Of a stretch of 64,000 nt of DNA, positions 37,415-47,074 are shown piece after piece. Position 1 is the stretch's first letter. Each line of letters starts with the position of its first letter. A program made the translations under genes and the position numbers. The notes beneath the pieces were generated by a model that was not told the origin of the DNA, searched no databases, and saw only the letters and a list, made by a program, of their open reading frames with translations. Source of the stretch: Salirhabdus salicampi (GTDB lineage: Bacteria; Bacillota; Bacilli; Bacillales; Alkalibacillaceae); NCBI RefSeq assembly GCF_024259515.1, contig NZ_JANBWE010000002.1:620001-684000 (forward strand), in the 5' to 3' direction.

Positions 37415-39843
37415 TATCCTCTTAGTTCTGCTCCAAACTTCTCTTGTACATTTTTGACGATTTGTTCACGTGCTTTCTCTACTTGTTCATCCTTTAAAGT
37501 AGCACTTGGGTCCTGGAACAACAATCGATAGGCAATCGATTTTTTCCCCTTTTCCATATGTTCACCTTGGTAGACATCAAATACATCTACTTCGGTTAAG
37601 TAAGTACCACCGTGTTCCTGAATCACTTGCAATACATCATGTGCTGGAATATGTTCTTCTAAAACAAAGGCTAAATCTTGGCTAACTGATGGGAAACGTG
37701 GTATACGTACATAACGATCCTCTTGTGTAATCCCTTCAGCCAGCTTCTCAAAGTTAATATCAAATACGTAAGTTTCTGTCAGATCATAATCCTTTTGTAA
37801 TGCGGGATGTAACTGTCCTAAAAAGCCGATTGTTTCGCCGTTATATTTTAGGAGCGCACTTCGTCCAGGGTGTACACCATCTACTTCACCAGCTTCAAAT
37901 ATAACATTGTCGAAGCGGACATAGTGAAACAATTGCTCTATAATTCCTTTCACAACATAAAAGTCTACTTGTTTTATATCTTTTTGCCACGGATGGTTCT
38001 GCCATAAACCTGTCATGACTCCAGATAAACGAAGCTCTTCTTTCGGCTGTGATGTTAACGTTTCTTCTTTCGTAATGTAAATGGAACCCAATTCATACAG
38101 CGCAACATTTTGTTGTTTACGTGCTAAGTTATATTGTAGGCTTGTTAACAACTCAGGAAGCATACTCAGGCGCAAATGACTATGTGCCTCACTCATTGGC
38201 ATTGCTAATCCAATTGGATTCGGTGAAGTTTGTTGAACTTCAGGACTAACAAGGGTAGTTGCACGGCCCTCTGTCGTTAATGAATACGTCCATGCTTCAG
38301 CCAAGCCAGCACCTTGCATAAATTGATGAACCTTTCGCTTCAGCTGCTGTCTTGCTGTTAAGCCACCTGCGTGAGAAGAACCTTGTGGCATTGTAAATGG
38401 TATTTCGTCATAGCCATATAAGCGGGCAATCTCCTCCACCATATCTTCAACAATGGAAATATCCCCTCTTCTTGTAGGAGCTGTTACAACAAATTGCTGA
38501 TCCTTACGTTCAAATGGAAAACGGAGATTTTGTAATATCATTTCCATTTGTTCAGTAGAAATGTCAGCACCAATTCGATCTCTCATTTTATCTGCTGAAA
38601 ACGAAATAACTCTCTCTTCAACTGCTAAAGAATTATGCTCTACCTCACCAGACAACACTTTTCCTCCAGCATATTGTTGTAACAATTGACAAGCCCGTAA
38701 TCCTGCTTCTTTCACGCGGTTTGGATCAATTCCCTTTTCAAAGCGTACACTTGCTTCACTTCGTAAATTATGATCTTTCGCTGCTTTACGAACCGATTTC
38801 GGGTCAAAATAAGCTGCTTCAAGCAAAATATTCTTCGTACCTTCATACACTTCGGAATTTGCCCCTCCCATAACACCTGCTATAGCTACCGGCTCTACCC
38901 CATTCGTAATGACAAGATGATTTGCATCCAAAGTACGATTAGCATCATCAAGTGTAACGATTTGCTCTTTTTCGCTAGCAGTTCGGACGACTACTTCTTT
39001 CGTTCCGAAACGATCGTAGTCAAACGCATGAAGAGGTTGACCATATTCAAGCAAGACATAATTTGTAATGTCTACAACATTGTTTATGGGACGAATTCCA
39101 GCTGCAATAAGGCGGTTTTGCATCCATTGAGGAGATGGACCAATGTTTACGTCTTGAATCACAAATGCTCCATAGTATGGACTTAATGCTGGCTCTTCCA
39201 CTTTCACATCAACGTAATCTTTTGTTTGCGTATCTTCTCTTTCTACTACTACTTCAGGAAGGCGAATGTCCCGACCTAAAATGGCAGCCACTTCGTAAGC
39301 AGTTCCGATCATACTTAAACAGTCAGAACGGTTAGGTGTAAGTTCGAACTCTAAAATCACATCATCCAGATTTAACAGTTCTACAGCATTAGCTCCTACT
39401 TCAACATCCTCCGGGAACACAAAAATGCCTGATTCAAATTCCTTTTGAACAAATTTCGGATCAATACCAATTTCCTGTAATGAGCAGATCATTCCATTTG
39501 ACTCTACTCCACGCAGCTTCGCTTTTTTTATTTTCATTCCACCGGGTAATGTTGCACCAGGCTTTGCCACAGCTACTTTTTGTCCTGTTGCAACATTTGG
39601 AGCACCACAAATAATTTGTAATTCTTCGTCACCCACATCAACAAGACAAAGGTTTAATTTGTCGGCATTTGGGTGTTGTTCACATGATTTCACATAACCG
39701 ACTACTACGTTGTTCATGCTTTCAACAATCGGTTCAACACTTTCTACTTCAATTCCACTTTTCGTGATTTTCTCCGCTAGTTCATTCGGTGTAAAATCAT
39801 CTATATCAACATACTGCTTTAACCAATTTAACGATATGAGCAT
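37414..39843 (-). CDS. pheT: Phenylalanyl-tRNA synthetase beta subunit
   Basis: 809 residues, the bacterial size: N-terminal tRNA-binding (EMAP-like) domain with CEQHPNADKLNLCLVD (about 54-69), B3/4 editing domain, B5 domain, catalytic-like core, and the C-terminal ferredoxin-fold anticodon-binding domain beginning IPRFPSVSQDLAFV (about 718-731). It charges tRNA-Phe together with PheS and edits Tyr-tRNA-Phe. ATG 39843, 14 bases after pheS; both are under the pheS T-box. Confidence 0.97.
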   Translation of the reverse strand: MLISLNWLKQYVDIDDFTPNELAEKITKSGIEVESVEPIVESMNNVVVGYVKSCEQHPNADKLNLCLVDVGDEELQIICGAPNVATGQKVAVAKPGATLPGGMKIKKAKLRGVESNGMICSLQEIGIDPKFVQKEFESGIFVFPEDVEVGANAVELLNLDDVILEFELTPNRSDCLSMIGTAYEVAAILGRDIRLPEVVVEREDTQTKDYVDVKVEEPALSPYYGAFVIQDVNIGPSPQWMQNRLIAAGIRPINNVVDITNYVLLEYGQPLHAFDYDRFGTKEVVVRTASEKEQIVTLDDANRTLDANHLVITNGVEPVAIAGVMGGANSEVYEGTKNILLEAAYFDPKSVRKAAKDHNLRSEASVRFEKGIDPNRVKEAGLRACQLLQQYAGGKVLSGEVEHNSLAVEERVISFSADKMRDRIGADISTEQMEMILQNLRFPFERKDQQFVVTAPTRRGDISIVEDMVEEIARLYGYDEIPFTMPQGSSHAGGLTARQQLKRKVHQFMQGAGLAEAWTYSLTTEGRATTLVSPEVQQTSPNPIGLAMPMSEAHSHLRLSMLPELLTSLQYNLARKQQNVALYELGSIYITKEETLTSQPKEELRLSGVMTGLWQNHPWQKDIKQVDFYVVKGIIEQLFHYVRFDNVIFEAGEVDGVHPGRSALLKYNGETIGFLGQLHPALQKDYDLTETYVFDINFEKLAEGITQEDRYVRIPRFPSVSQDLAFVLEEHIPAHDVLQVIQEHGGTYLTEVDVFDVYQGEHMEKGKKSIAYRLLFQDPSATLKDEQVEKAREQIVKNVQEKFGAELRG

Positions 39844-39857
39844 TTCCCTTTTCCTCC

Positions 39858-40892
39858 TTATGCTTGATGAAACTGTTTTAAAAATCGCACGTCATTTGTG
39901 TAGAAATGGCGGATATCTTCTATACCATATTTCAACATCGCAATTCGCTCTGGACCCATTCCGAAAGCAAAACCGCTATATTTCTCAGGATCAAACCCGG
40001 ACATCCTTAATACGTTCGGGTGCACCATCCCTGCACCTAATATTTCAATCCAACCTGTTCCTTTACATACGGAACAACCTTCTCCGTTACAAAGCTTACA
40101 GGATATATCCATTTCCACAGATGGTTCTGTAAATGGGAAAAAGCTTGGACGTAAGCGGATTTCACGATCATTACCAAACATTTGCTTAGCAAATTCGTTT
40201 AAAACCCCTTTCAAATCACTCATTCGAACGTTTTCATCTACGTATAAGCCTTCGATTTGTGTAAACTGGTGTGAGTGTGTCGCATCATCTGTATCACGAC
40301 GATACACTTTTCCAGGACAAATGATTTTCACTGGGCCTCTCCCCTCATGCTTTTCCATTGTGCGCGCTTGAATTGGAGAGGTTTGCGTTCGTAATAATAA
40401 TTCATTCGTTATGTAAAATGAATCCTGCATATCACGTGCTGGGTGATCCTTAGGTAAGTTTAACGCTTCAAAATTGTAGTAATCTTGCTCAACCTCTGGG
40501 CCCTCTGCCACAGAAAACCCCATCCCAATAAACAAATCTTCAATATCTTGAATTAATTTTGTTAACAAGTGTGGCCCACCTGTCGGAACAGGTCGACCAG
40601 GTAACGTAACATCGATTTTCTCTTCCTTTAACTGCTGTTCCAGCTTTTTTGCCTCTAATGTTGCTTGTTTCGTTTCAATCGCTTCCGAAATAGCTTCACG
40701 TACTTCGTTTGCCATTTGTCCAATGACAGGACGCTCATCCTTCGAAAGTTTCCCCATTCCTCTTAATACTTCTGTAATTGGACCTTTCTTTCCTAAGAAA
40801 GATACTTTTACTTGCTGTAGGTCTTCTGATGTATCCGCCTGTTCAACTTGTAACAAGGCTTCCTGCTTTAATTCCTCTAAGCGTTCTTTCAC
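39858..40892 (-). CDS. pheS: Phenylalanyl-tRNA synthetase alpha subunit
   Basis: The 344-residue catalytic alpha subunit. N-terminal coiled coil, then class II motifs 2 and 3 ([27 protein letters not shown], landmarks about 200-226; [14 protein letters not shown] about 312-325) and a [17 protein letters not shown] Cys-rich insert (about 273-289). The start is GTG at 40892 behind AAAGGAGG; an open frame further up has no signal and overlaps the T-box terminator. Regulated by the T-box at 40970-41238. Confidence 0.97.
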   Translation of the reverse strand: MKERLEELKQEALLQVEQADTSEDLQQVKVSFLGKKGPITEVLRGMGKLSKDERPVIGQMANEVREAISEAIETKQATLEAKKLEQQLKEEKIDVTLPGRPVPTGGPHLLTKLIQDIEDLFIGMGFSVAEGPEVEQDYYNFEALNLPKDHPARDMQDSFYITNELLLRTQTSPIQARTMEKHEGRGPVKIICPGKVYRRDTDDATHSHQFTQIEGLYVDENVRMSDLKGVLNEFAKQMFGNDREIRLRPSFFPFTEPSVEMDISCKLCNGEGCSVCKGTGWIEILGAGMVHPNVLRMSGFDPEKYSGFAFGMGPERIAMLKYGIEDIRHFYTNDVRFLKQFHQA

Positions 40893-40969
40893 GATGTCAT
40901 CCTCCTTTGCGAATTTAAAACTTGTTTCATTTAGATGTAAGATACAGTAAAACATAACAAAAAAGCCTC

Positions 40970-41238
40970 ACCCCTATAAAAGGGACGAGACTTTATATAT
41001 CCGCGTTACCACCCTTGTTGACACAACAAATAAAGTTGTCGTATCCACTTCATTAATCGATAACGGATTTCCACCCGGTACACCATTACTCCTAAGAGGT
41101 CCCGGTGCCAGCTCCAGAGCTGAAATTCAACGATTGCTCCGTTAGGAATGCTTCCAGTCTATGGCATTCCCTCCCTAAAAACGGTTTCATCAATCCCCTA
41201 CTTATACTCTTTCAACGCTTTTCCTATCTTTAATTCTG
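40970..41238 (-). ncRNA. T-box leader of pheST
   Basis: A tRNA-sensing riboswitch. The conserved T-box GGGTGGTAACGCGG is at 41001-41015, the terminator stem (AAAGTCTCGTCCC type arms) at 40972-40994 with a T-run. Stem I has an AGTA motif on its 5' side and a specifier-loop sequence GAATTTCA on its 3' side, placing UUC (Phe) followed by A. Uncharged tRNA-Phe would stabilise the antiterminator. Start near 41238 from the promoter at 41245-41273. Confidence 0.93.
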
Positions 41239-41244
41239 CCATTT

Positions 41245-41273
41245 ATTATAGAGAATCCACAATATATTTGCAA
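41245..41273 (-). promoter_or_regulatory. Sigma-A promoter of pheST
   Basis: Minus strand TTGCAA (41268-41273), 17 bases, TATAAT (41245-41250), immediately after the methyltransferase gene stop codon. Confidence 0.8.
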
Positions 41274-41275
41274 GT

Positions 41276-42016
41276 CTAATTCTGTAAATAGTGCATCAAA
41301 ATCCCTGCCGCTATACTTACATTTAAGGATTCCGCTTTACCAGTAATGGGAATATAAACTCGTTCATCAGCCATGTCAAGTAATTGGTTATCAACACCAC
41401 TGCCTTCATTCCCTAAGATCACAGCCATTTTATTAGGCTTATTTACATTCATTAGCGGCTTTGCATCCCGGAGAGAAGTAGCCCAAATTTGAAAATCATG
41501 ACGTTTGGCCCAATGACACCAGGACAATAAATCATCGGACATAACAGGGATATGAAACAATGATCCTTGACTAGCCCGAACAGTTTTTTCGTTGTATACA
41601 TCAACAGTACCCTTTCCTAGGATAACTGCATCAAAACCTAGTGCGTCAGCAGTTCGAACCATTGTTCCAACATTCCCGGGATCTTGGACCGCATCAAGTA
41701 ACAGCACTTTGTTGTCATTTTCGTTTCTTTCAAAAGTTTTCATTTGAACAACTGCCATAATACCTTGTGGACTATTTGTACTGGCAATGGCTCGAAACAC
41801 TTTTTCACTTACTGTTATAACCTTCACTTCTTTTGGCACTGAAAATGTATTTCCTTCTAATTGGATAATCTCCCTAATATTCCAATCACTTCTCATTGCT
41901 TCCTCAAGTAAATGTTCACCTTCAATAAGAAAGCATTTTTGCTTATCCCTGTCTTTTTTTCGATTTAACTTTTTCCATTCTTTAACTTTATCATTTTGTA
42001 ACGATTCAATGTACAT
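41276..42016 (-). CDS. ysgA: TrmH/SpoU-family RNA 2'-O-methyltransferase YsgA
   Basis: 246 residues: an N-terminal L30e-like RNA-binding domain (about 1-90) and a knotted SPOUT domain with motif 1 DPGNVGTMVRTADALGFDAVI (about 112-132), motif 2 VILGNEGSGV and motif 3 IPITGKAESLNVSIAAGI. The target RNA is not established. ATG 42016 is favoured over an in-frame GTG three codons up. pheST follows in the same direction but from its own promoter. Divergent from sspI. Confidence 0.93.
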   Translation of the reverse strand: MYIESLQNDKVKEWKKLNRKKDRDKQKCFLIEGEHLLEEAMRSDWNIREIIQLEGNTFSVPKEVKVITVSEKVFRAIASTNSPQGIMAVVQMKTFERNENDNKVLLLDAVQDPGNVGTMVRTADALGFDAVILGKGTVDVYNEKTVRASQGSLFHIPVMSDDLLSWCHWAKRHDFQIWATSLRDAKPLMNVNKPNKMAVILGNEGSGVDNQLLDMADERVYIPITGKAESLNVSIAAGILMHYLQN

Positions 42017-42078
42017 CTTTGTCACCTGTTTCTCGTCTTTTATCGCTCTTTCATATCATACATATTTTTTATTTTGCA

Positions 42079-42088
42079 GGTCAAACTA
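42079..42088 (+). promoter_or_regulatory. Likely sigma-G -10 element of sspI
   Basis: GGTCAAACTA matches the forespore -10 consensus well, 40 bases before the sspI ATG. The -35 (TCATA at 42056-42060 or CATAT at 42061) is weak. sspI is a sigma-G gene in B. subtilis. Confidence 0.5.
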
Positions 42089-42127
42089 ATTCCATCAATA
42101 TGTTACTAATAAGTGGGGTGAAACTAA

Positions 42128-42337
42128 ATGGATTTAGATTTACGGAAAGCCGTTTTACACAATATATCTGGTAATAGTGCTGATGAATTAGAAGCAACCA
42201 TTTTAGATGCAATACAAAGCGGAGAAGAAAAATTATTACCAGGATTAGGTGTGTTATTCGAAGTATATTGGAATAACGCCGATGAATCTGAAAAAGAAGA
42301 AGTATTAGAAATTTTAGAAGAAAGCGTAAAAAAATAA
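42128..42337 (+). CDS. sspI: Small acid-soluble spore protein SspI
   Basis: 69 residues. The family core [14 protein letters not shown] and [21 protein letters not shown] (split landmarks) is nearly identical to B. subtilis SspI. It is made in the forespore and stored in the spore core. ATG 42128 is preceded by GTGGGGTG. A forespore-type -10 lies at 42079-42088 and a bidirectional terminator follows at once. Convergent with ysdC, divergent from ysgA. Confidence 0.97.
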   Translation: MDLDLRKAVLHNISGNSADELEATILDAIQSGEEKLLPGLGVLFEVYWNNADESEKEEVLEILEESVKK

Positions 42338-42361
42338 GGAGCGCATGCGCTCCTTATTTTT
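42334..42361. terminator. Bidirectional terminator sspI/ysdC
   Basis: Palindromic stem AAGGAGCGC/GCGCTCCTT with AT flanks and T-runs on both sides; overlaps the sspI stop codon. Confidence 0.92.
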
Positions 42362-43447
42362 TTAGTTAAACGTAACGTCTTTTACTTTATCGGTATCAAG
42401 CTTCTTAATCACTTCTACAATAAGTTTCACTGCATTTTCAAAGTCATCACGGTGAATCATCGCTGCATGAGTATGAATGTATCTAGTAGCGATTGTAATT
42501 GATAAAGCAGGTACACCATTTGCCGTTATATGAATGGTACCTGTATCCGTTCCTCCACCTGGCAGTGCATCATACTGATATGGGATTTCTTTTTCATCAG
42601 CAGTTTCAACAACTAAATCACGTAATCCTTTGTGGGATACTGCAGATGCATCATATAAAATAATTTGTGGTCCGTCTCCCATTTTTCCTCGTGCATCTTT
42701 ATCTGTTACACCTGGAGTATCACCAGCAATACCAGTATCTACTGCGAATGCGATATCCGGTTGGATCTTATGTGCAGATGTTCTAGCACCACGTAACCCC
42801 ACTTCTTCTTGTACAGTTCCTACTCCATAAACAACGTTTGGATGCTTTTCATCTTTCAACTGCTTCAATACTTCAACTGCAATTGCACATCCAATACGGT
42901 TATCCCATGCTTTTGCAAGGAGAAGTTTTTCATTTTGCATGACTGTGAAGTCGAAGTAAGGTACAACAGAATCACCTGGTTTTACCCCAAATTCTTCTGC
43001 TTCTTCCTTACTTGAGGCACCAATATCAATAAACATATCTTTGATTTCAACTGGTTTCTTCCGTGCTTCCGGAGGTAAGATATGTGGTGGTTTTGAACCA
43101 ATTACACCTGTTACGTCACCTTTTTTCGTTACAACGGTAACACGTTGAGCCAGCATTACCTGACTCCACCAGCCACCTACTGTTTGAAAGTAGACGAACC
43201 CTTTGTCATCAATTCTTGTCACCATAAATCCAACTTCATCTAGATGGCCCGCTACCATAATTTTGGGACCATTTTCATCGCCACTTTTCTTTGCAATCAG
43301 GCTCCCTAAATTATCGGTTGTCACTTCGTCGGCAAAAGGGCTCACGTAGTTTTTCATCACTTCACGTGCTTCTCTTTCATCACCAGGTATAGACTTTGCG
43401 TCTGTTAAGTCTTTAAGCATCGTTAATGTTTCATCAAGCTTCACCAT
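42362..43447 (-). CDS. ysdC: M42-family metallo-aminopeptidase YsdC
   Basis: 361 residues (same as B. subtilis YsdC). Metal and active-site motifs: [10 protein letters not shown] (about 66-75), AWDNRIGCA (about 178-186), the catalytic Glu pair in QEEVGLRG (about 211-218), AVDTGIAGD and the late histidine region near HTHAAMIH. A tetrahedral (dodecameric) cytosolic aminopeptidase family; some members were once called endoglucanases. ATG 43447 follows AAGGAGG. dut is upstream, about 90 bases away. Confidence 0.95.
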   Translation of the reverse strand: MVKLDETLTMLKDLTDAKSIPGDEREAREVMKNYVSPFADEVTTDNLGSLIAKKSGDENGPKIMVAGHLDEVGFMVTRIDDKGFVYFQTVGGWWSQVMLAQRVTVVTKKGDVTGVIGSKPPHILPPEARKKPVEIKDMFIDIGASSKEEAEEFGVKPGDSVVPYFDFTVMQNEKLLLAKAWDNRIGCAIAVEVLKQLKDEKHPNVVYGVGTVQEEVGLRGARTSAHKIQPDIAFAVDTGIAGDTPGVTDKDARGKMGDGPQIILYDASAVSHKGLRDLVVETADEKEIPYQYDALPGGGTDTGTIHITANGVPALSITIATRYIHTHAAMIHRDDFENAVKLIVEVIKKLDTDKVKDVTFN

Positions 43448-43535
43448 TATGTATGTCCTCCTTAAAAGTTCAATAGGTTTATTATACCTATTTTCACACA
43501 TTTTCACAAAATTTACTAGCTACTTAGAATGATTC

Positions 43536-43973
43536 CTAATCGGTTCCTGAAGAACCAAAACCACCTTCACCACGTTCTGAATTTGTTAATTCATAGGCTT
43601 GTACTAAATTGACGTTTGCAACGGAAGCAACGACCATTTGAGCAATTCGCATATGTTTTTCCACTTTAAAATCCTGTTTTCCATGGTTAATTAAAATAAC
43701 TTTAACTTCCCCACGGTATCCTTCGTCAATCGTTCCCGGACTATTTAAAACGGTAACGGAATGCTTTATGGCTAATCCACTTCGTGGCCGAACCTGCGCC
43801 TCTGTCCCATTCGGTAATTCTAACATAATTCCGGTAGATATGAGAGCGGTTTCTCCTGGTTTTATCGTTGTTTCTTCAATAGAAAATAAATCAAACCCTG
43901 CATCACCTTTATTGGCTTGGTATGGCAAACGGGCATCTGGATGAGTATACTTAACTTTTACATTGTATTCCAT
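43536..43973 (-). CDS. dut: dUTP diphosphatase
   Basis: 145-residue trimeric dUTPase that hydrolyses dUTP to dUMP. All five motifs are present: [12 protein letters not shown] (about 22-32), [29 protein letters not shown] with the catalytic Asp/Tyr, IV RIAQMV, and the C-terminal glycine-rich motif [14 protein letters not shown] 43973 (11 bases after AAAGGAG) is favoured; the in-frame GTG four codons earlier touches the site. I do not expect this gene here in B. subtilis, where dUTPases are phage-associated. Confidence 0.95.
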   Translation of the reverse strand: MEYNVKVKYTHPDARLPYQANKGDAGFDLFSIEETTIKPGETALISTGIMLELPNGTEAQVRPRSGLAIKHSVTVLNSPGTIDEGYRGEVKVILINHGKQDFKVEKHMRIAQMVVASVANVNLVQAYELTNSERGEGGFGSSGTD

Positions 43974-44117
43974 TCTAAATTTCACTCCTTTACCGTCAAT
44001 TTAGGTTAACATATAACAACAATAAATACTTCATCATTATATCACGTCGTAATGTATGCTAAAATGTAATGAAGAATAACAATTGCCCCACGTTTAAATT
44101 GATTAGGAGACGGTTCT

Positions 44118-44507
44118 ATGATTATTTTTTTACTTCGCATGCTCATTTTCTTTGCGATCATATTTTTTATTTATAAGGCTTATCGGTATATAGTCAACCC
44201 GAAACGCAAACTAGAACATGCCCTTGAAACGAAAAGCTATTACTTTTTAGACGATACGAAAAATGTCAAAAAAAAATTACTCATTACATACAAGGGAGCC
44301 ATGTTTGAGGGAGAAAAGCAGTTAGGGACCACTGACAAAGCATTTGAAGTTACAACCGTAAACATACGTGTTCATCACGAAGAAACGTTAAAAGGTATTA
44401 ATAAAGAAGATTTAACCTTCTTAAAGGAAGAAATATTAAAAAAGTACCCTTATGCAAATATTATTTGGCAGTACCCTATAAACAAACTACTACCGGATTA
44501 TGAATAA
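44118..44507 (+). CDS. ysdB: YsdB-like membrane-anchored protein
   Basis: 129 residues: one N-terminal membrane helix (about 2-20) and a cytosolic domain beginning YIVNPKRKLEHALETKSYYFLDD (landmark 26-48). This opening is typical of YsdB, associated with the sigma-W stress pathway in B. subtilis. The biochemical role is unknown. ATG 44118 follows an AGGAGA site. It converges with the TVP38-family gene on a bidirectional terminator. Confidence 0.88.
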   Translation: MIIFLLRMLIFFAIIFFIYKAYRYIVNPKRKLEHALETKSYYFLDDTKNVKKKLLITYKGAMFEGEKQLGTTDKAFEVTTVNIRVHHEETLKGINKEDLTFLKEEILKKYPYANIIWQYPINKLLPDYE

Positions 44508-44538
44508 AAACAGGCAACCTTTAAGGTAGCCTGTTTTT
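44506..44538. terminator. Bidirectional terminator
   Basis: AAACAGGCAACCTT against AAGGTAGCCTGTTT (one A-A mismatch), nearly loopless, T-runs on both sides, between ysdB and the TVP38-family gene. Confidence 0.88.
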
Positions 44539-45132
44539 TAACGGCATTGGATTCGGTGGAGCGGTTTTCCTTTGAAAAAAGTCCTCCCACTTCAGTACAA
44601 TTTCCTTTTTACGCAAGAAATATAAAAACGGTAAAAATGCGGATATGATCATAGCCATTAACATAGGGGACATCGTCGAAATCCATTGACCAAAGGAGGT
44701 ATACACAACAGCTAACGGTACGTTGGATGCAAACGAAAGGCGAAAATACTCTTTAAACCCTTTGGACATTTCAATGATACATAAAGATAAAAGATGAAAA
44801 TGAATAAAGGGCATTAATCTAAGGAGAATGATCTGTCCACGGGTAATTTGAGCATGTTCACCAAATAGCTTCTGCCTTAAACGGGCAAGACGATGAACCG
44901 TTCTCGGCATAATTTTTACTATTCGATAGAAGAGAATACTAGAAAGGGTGATGCCAATGACCGAATAAATAGCACCTGACACGAGACCAAATAAAATCCC
45001 TCCTGATACACATATAAATGCAACAGGTAAAAAAAACAGTGGCCTTAATAAATGAAAACCAATAAACATCATTGGCGCAAACAAGCCACTGGACTCTACA
45101 ATGGCAAGGATCCATGATCCAACTTGGTCCAT
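44521..45132 (-). CDS. TVP38/TMEM64 (DedA-superfamily) membrane protein
   Basis: 203 residues with five to six membrane segments. The family core is visible: LRPLFFLPVAFICVSGGILFGLVSGAIYS (landmarks about 28-56), the amphipathic LRLMPFIHFHLLSLCIIE segment (about 105-122) and FASNVPLAVVYTSFG. Members are proposed lipid scramblases or transporters. It stands between ysdA and ysdB, where B. subtilis has no such gene as far as I recall. ATG 45132 has GGGGG upstream. Confidence 0.85.
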   Translation of the reverse strand: MDQVGSWILAIVESSGLFAPMMFIGFHLLRPLFFLPVAFICVSGGILFGLVSGAIYSVIGITLSSILFYRIVKIMPRTVHRLARLRQKLFGEHAQITRGQIILLRLMPFIHFHLLSLCIIEMSKGFKEYFRLSFASNVPLAVVYTSFGQWISTMSPMLMAMIISAFLPFLYFLRKKEIVLKWEDFFQRKTAPPNPMPLKNRLP

Positions 45133-45202
45133 GAAAGAGCCCCCTTCTTTTTAAATTCATTGATTCATTTATATGACATGAGACGAGCCATTATGACATG
45201 CT

Positions 45203-45460
45203 TCAAATATTTAACGATAACATGAGGTGAACCACAAACAATAGTGGCATACCATATCGGAATACCCCTTTTCTGATTTTATGTCGAAACAGCTGCATAC
45301 CGATAATACAACCAAGTGCTCCCCCAAGAAATGCACTTATGAATAAGTGACGTTCAGCAATTCGGTACTTTCCTCTTTTCGCTTTCCATTTATCAAACCC
45401 CATAAGAAGAAATCCATAAATATTTACCGCTATATAATAATAGAGAATTACAATATCCAT
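45203..45460 (-). CDS. ysdA: DUF1294 membrane protein YsdA
   Basis: 85 residues with three membrane stretches (about 2-21, 37-55, 67-83). The DUF1294 signature GFDKWKAKRGKYRIAERHLF (about 20-39) is clear, followed by GGALGCIIGMQLFRHK. Function unknown. ATG 45460 follows GAGGTGAT. It lies just downstream of the infC-rpmI-rplT operon terminator, as in B. subtilis. Confidence 0.92.
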   Translation of the reverse strand: MDIVILYYYIAVNIYGFLLMGFDKWKAKRGKYRIAERHLFISAFLGGALGCIIGMQLFRHKIRKGVFRYGMPLLFVVHLMLSLNI

Positions 45461-45478
45461 CTTTATCACCTCGCATAT

Positions 45479-45508
45479 AAAAAAACCATCCCTATCGTAA
45501 GGGATGGC
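45479..45508 (-). terminator. infC-rpmI-rplT terminator
   Basis: Arms CCATCCCT / AGGGATGG (45486-45493, 45500-45507) with a 6-base loop, followed on the minus strand by TTTTTTATA. Confidence 0.9.
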
Positions 45509-45520
45509 TTTTCATCAAAT

Positions 45521-45877
45521 TTATTTAAGTGCGTCTTTTGCTTTTTGAACTAAGTTAGCAAAGGCCTTCTCATCATTTACAGCTAAGTCAGCAAGCATTT
45601 TACGGTTCATTTGAACACCAGCTTGCTTCAATCCGTGCATGAAACGGCTATAAGAAATATCGTTTAAACGAGCTGCAGCGTTAATACGTGCGATCCATAA
45701 TTTACGGAAATCACGCTTTCGCTGTTTACGGTCACGGTAAGCATATTGACCTGATTTCATTACTTGTTGTTTTGCTGTTTTAAACAATGAATGTTTTGCA
45801 CCATAATAACCTTTAGCTAATTTCAAAACGCGTTTACGACGCTTACGTGTTACTGTTCCGCCTTTTACACGTGGCAT
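45521..45877 (-). CDS. rplT: 50S ribosomal protein L20
   Basis: 118-residue basic L20, needed early in 50S assembly. The signature [26 protein letters not shown] region (about 38-63) and the N-terminal basic extension are typical. L20 also binds the infC leader and represses its own operon. ATG 45877 has GGAGGG. Third gene of infC-rpmI-rplT. Confidence 0.98.
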   Translation of the reverse strand: MPRVKGGTVTRKRRKRVLKLAKGYYGAKHSLFKTAKQQVMKSGQYAYRDRKQRKRDFRKLWIARINAAARLNDISYSRFMHGLKQAGVQMNRKMLADLAVNDEKAFANLVQKAKDALK

Positions 45878-45920
45878 AACATTTCCCTCCTAATATTCGT
45901 ACATCTAGTTTCGTTCAAAA

Positions 45921-46115
45921 TTATTTTGGAAGCATTGCTTTAATTCGTTTTAAATCGCCTTTAGAAACAAGTGTCGCTTTACGAAGCTTACGTTTTTGTT
46001 TCTGGCTCTTATTTGCAAACAAGTGGCTTGTGAATGCGTGAGCACGCTTCACTTTCCCTTTACCTGTTTTTCTAAAACGTTTCGCTGAACCTTTATGGGT
46101 TTTCATTTTAGGCAT
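45921..46115 (-). CDS. rpmI: 50S ribosomal protein L35
   Basis: 64 residues, strongly basic, with the L35 signature [22 protein letters not shown] (split landmark, about 3-24). ATG 46115 has GGAGGAAT. Between infC and rplT, short intergenic gaps, same transcript. Confidence 0.98.
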   Translation of the reverse strand: MPKMKTHKGSAKRFRKTGKGKVKRAHAFTSHLFANKSQKQKRKLRKATLVSKGDLKRIKAMLPK

Positions 46116-46150
46116 GTTTATTCCTCCTTCAATTGTAAACAGTCACCGAT

Positions 46151-46669
46151 TTACTTGCTTTCTTGATTTGGTGCAAGCATCATGAACATATTGCGACCTT
46201 CCATTTTAGGTTTTGTTTCCACTACTGCAACATCGTTACATTGCTCGGCGAATCGATCAAGTACCTTTTGACCTAACTCTTTATGGGTGATCGCACGACC
46301 ACGGAAGCGTACAGTAGCCTTAACTTTATCACCTTTAGCCAAAAATTTACGTGCATTACGTAGTTTCGTATTAAAGTCATGTTCTTCAATAGCAGGGCTT
46401 AAGCGCACTTCTTTGATATTAATGACTTTTTGCTTTTTACGATTTTCTTTGTCTTTCTTCTGTTGTTCATAACGAAACTTTCCGTAGTCCATGATTCGGC
46501 ATACTGGCGGTTTCGCGTTTGGAGCCACCATTACAAGGTCTAGATTTGCTTTCTCAGCTAACTCTAGTGCTTCCTGACGTGATTTCACGCCTAATTGTTC
46601 ACCATTTGCATCAATGAGACGTACTTCACGTGCACGAATGCGCTCATTAATAAATATGTCTTTGCTAAT
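46151..46669 (-). CDS. infC: Translation initiation factor IF-3 (AUU start)
   Basis: 172 residues: N-domain ([21 protein letters not shown] opening), linker [14 protein letters not shown], and C-domain with [15 protein letters not shown]. It prevents subunit joining and checks the start codon. The start is ATT at 46667-46669, eight bases after a GGAGGTG site; the in-frame ATG 20 codons earlier would add residues IF-3 does not have. A rare AUU start allows IF-3 to repress itself. The operon leader carries an L20-binding attenuator. Confidence 0.96.
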   Translation of the reverse strand: MSKDIFINERIRAREVRLIDANGEQLGVKSRQEALELAEKANLDLVMVAPNAKPPVCRIMDYGKFRYEQQKKDKENRKKQKVINIKEVRLSPAIEEHDFNTKLRNARKFLAKGDKVKATVRFRGRAITHKELGQKVLDRFAEQCNDVAVVETKPKMEGRNMFMMLAPNQESK

Positions 46670-46738
46670 AGTGAGCCACCTCCACAAAATTTTGGAAAAG
46701 ATAAGGTCGAATTCGACAAGCGTATTCATTTATTCAAA

Positions 46739-46901
46739 TAAAAAAAGTGTCGGTACATATATTGCACCCACACGTCTCCTGTCTTCTCCATATAACATAG
46801 AAGAAATAAAGAATATCGTACCTGCCAACTACAAAAATGTGTCGATCAGGTGAGAAGCGGGTGCTTCTACTTGCCTTTGACCTTATAAAATTCACTTTAT
46901 T
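46739..46901 (-). ncRNA. L20 leader (attenuator of infC-rpmI-rplT)
   Basis: A roughly 160-nt structured leader between the consensus promoter and infC. It ends in a hairpin at 46747-46774 (GTGTGGGTGC against GTACCGACAC, with mismatches) followed by seven T. The upstream part carries the complementary GAAGCACCCGCTTC segment expected of the L20-binding structure. Excess L20 would favour termination. Assignment rests on position, structure and the known regulation in Bacillus. Confidence 0.8.
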
Positions 46902-46902
46902 C

Positions 46903-46931
46903 ATTATATTTGATGAGTAAAGGTTTGTCAA
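46903..46931 (-). promoter_or_regulatory. Consensus sigma-A promoter of infC-rpmI-rplT
   Basis: Minus strand TTGACA (46926-46931), 17 bases, TATAAT (46903-46908): perfect hexamers and spacing. Bases 46932-47074 beyond it hold no other recognised feature. Confidence 0.92.
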
Positions 46932-47074
46932 TAAATACTTTTGGCTTCTTCTGAAGCACCTGTCTTATTATACATAAGAAAGTTAAACATGTAAATAACA
47001 GATTCAACCAATTGTTTTTATCTAGAGACAATGATACCTTACCTTATATGAACTAAATGAAAGAGGGCAAGTAC

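Noticed and set aside
46670-46931. Open frames in the infC leader, including an ATG extension of infC
   Set aside because: The region is better explained as promoter plus L20 attenuator; IF-3 begins at the AUU at 46669.
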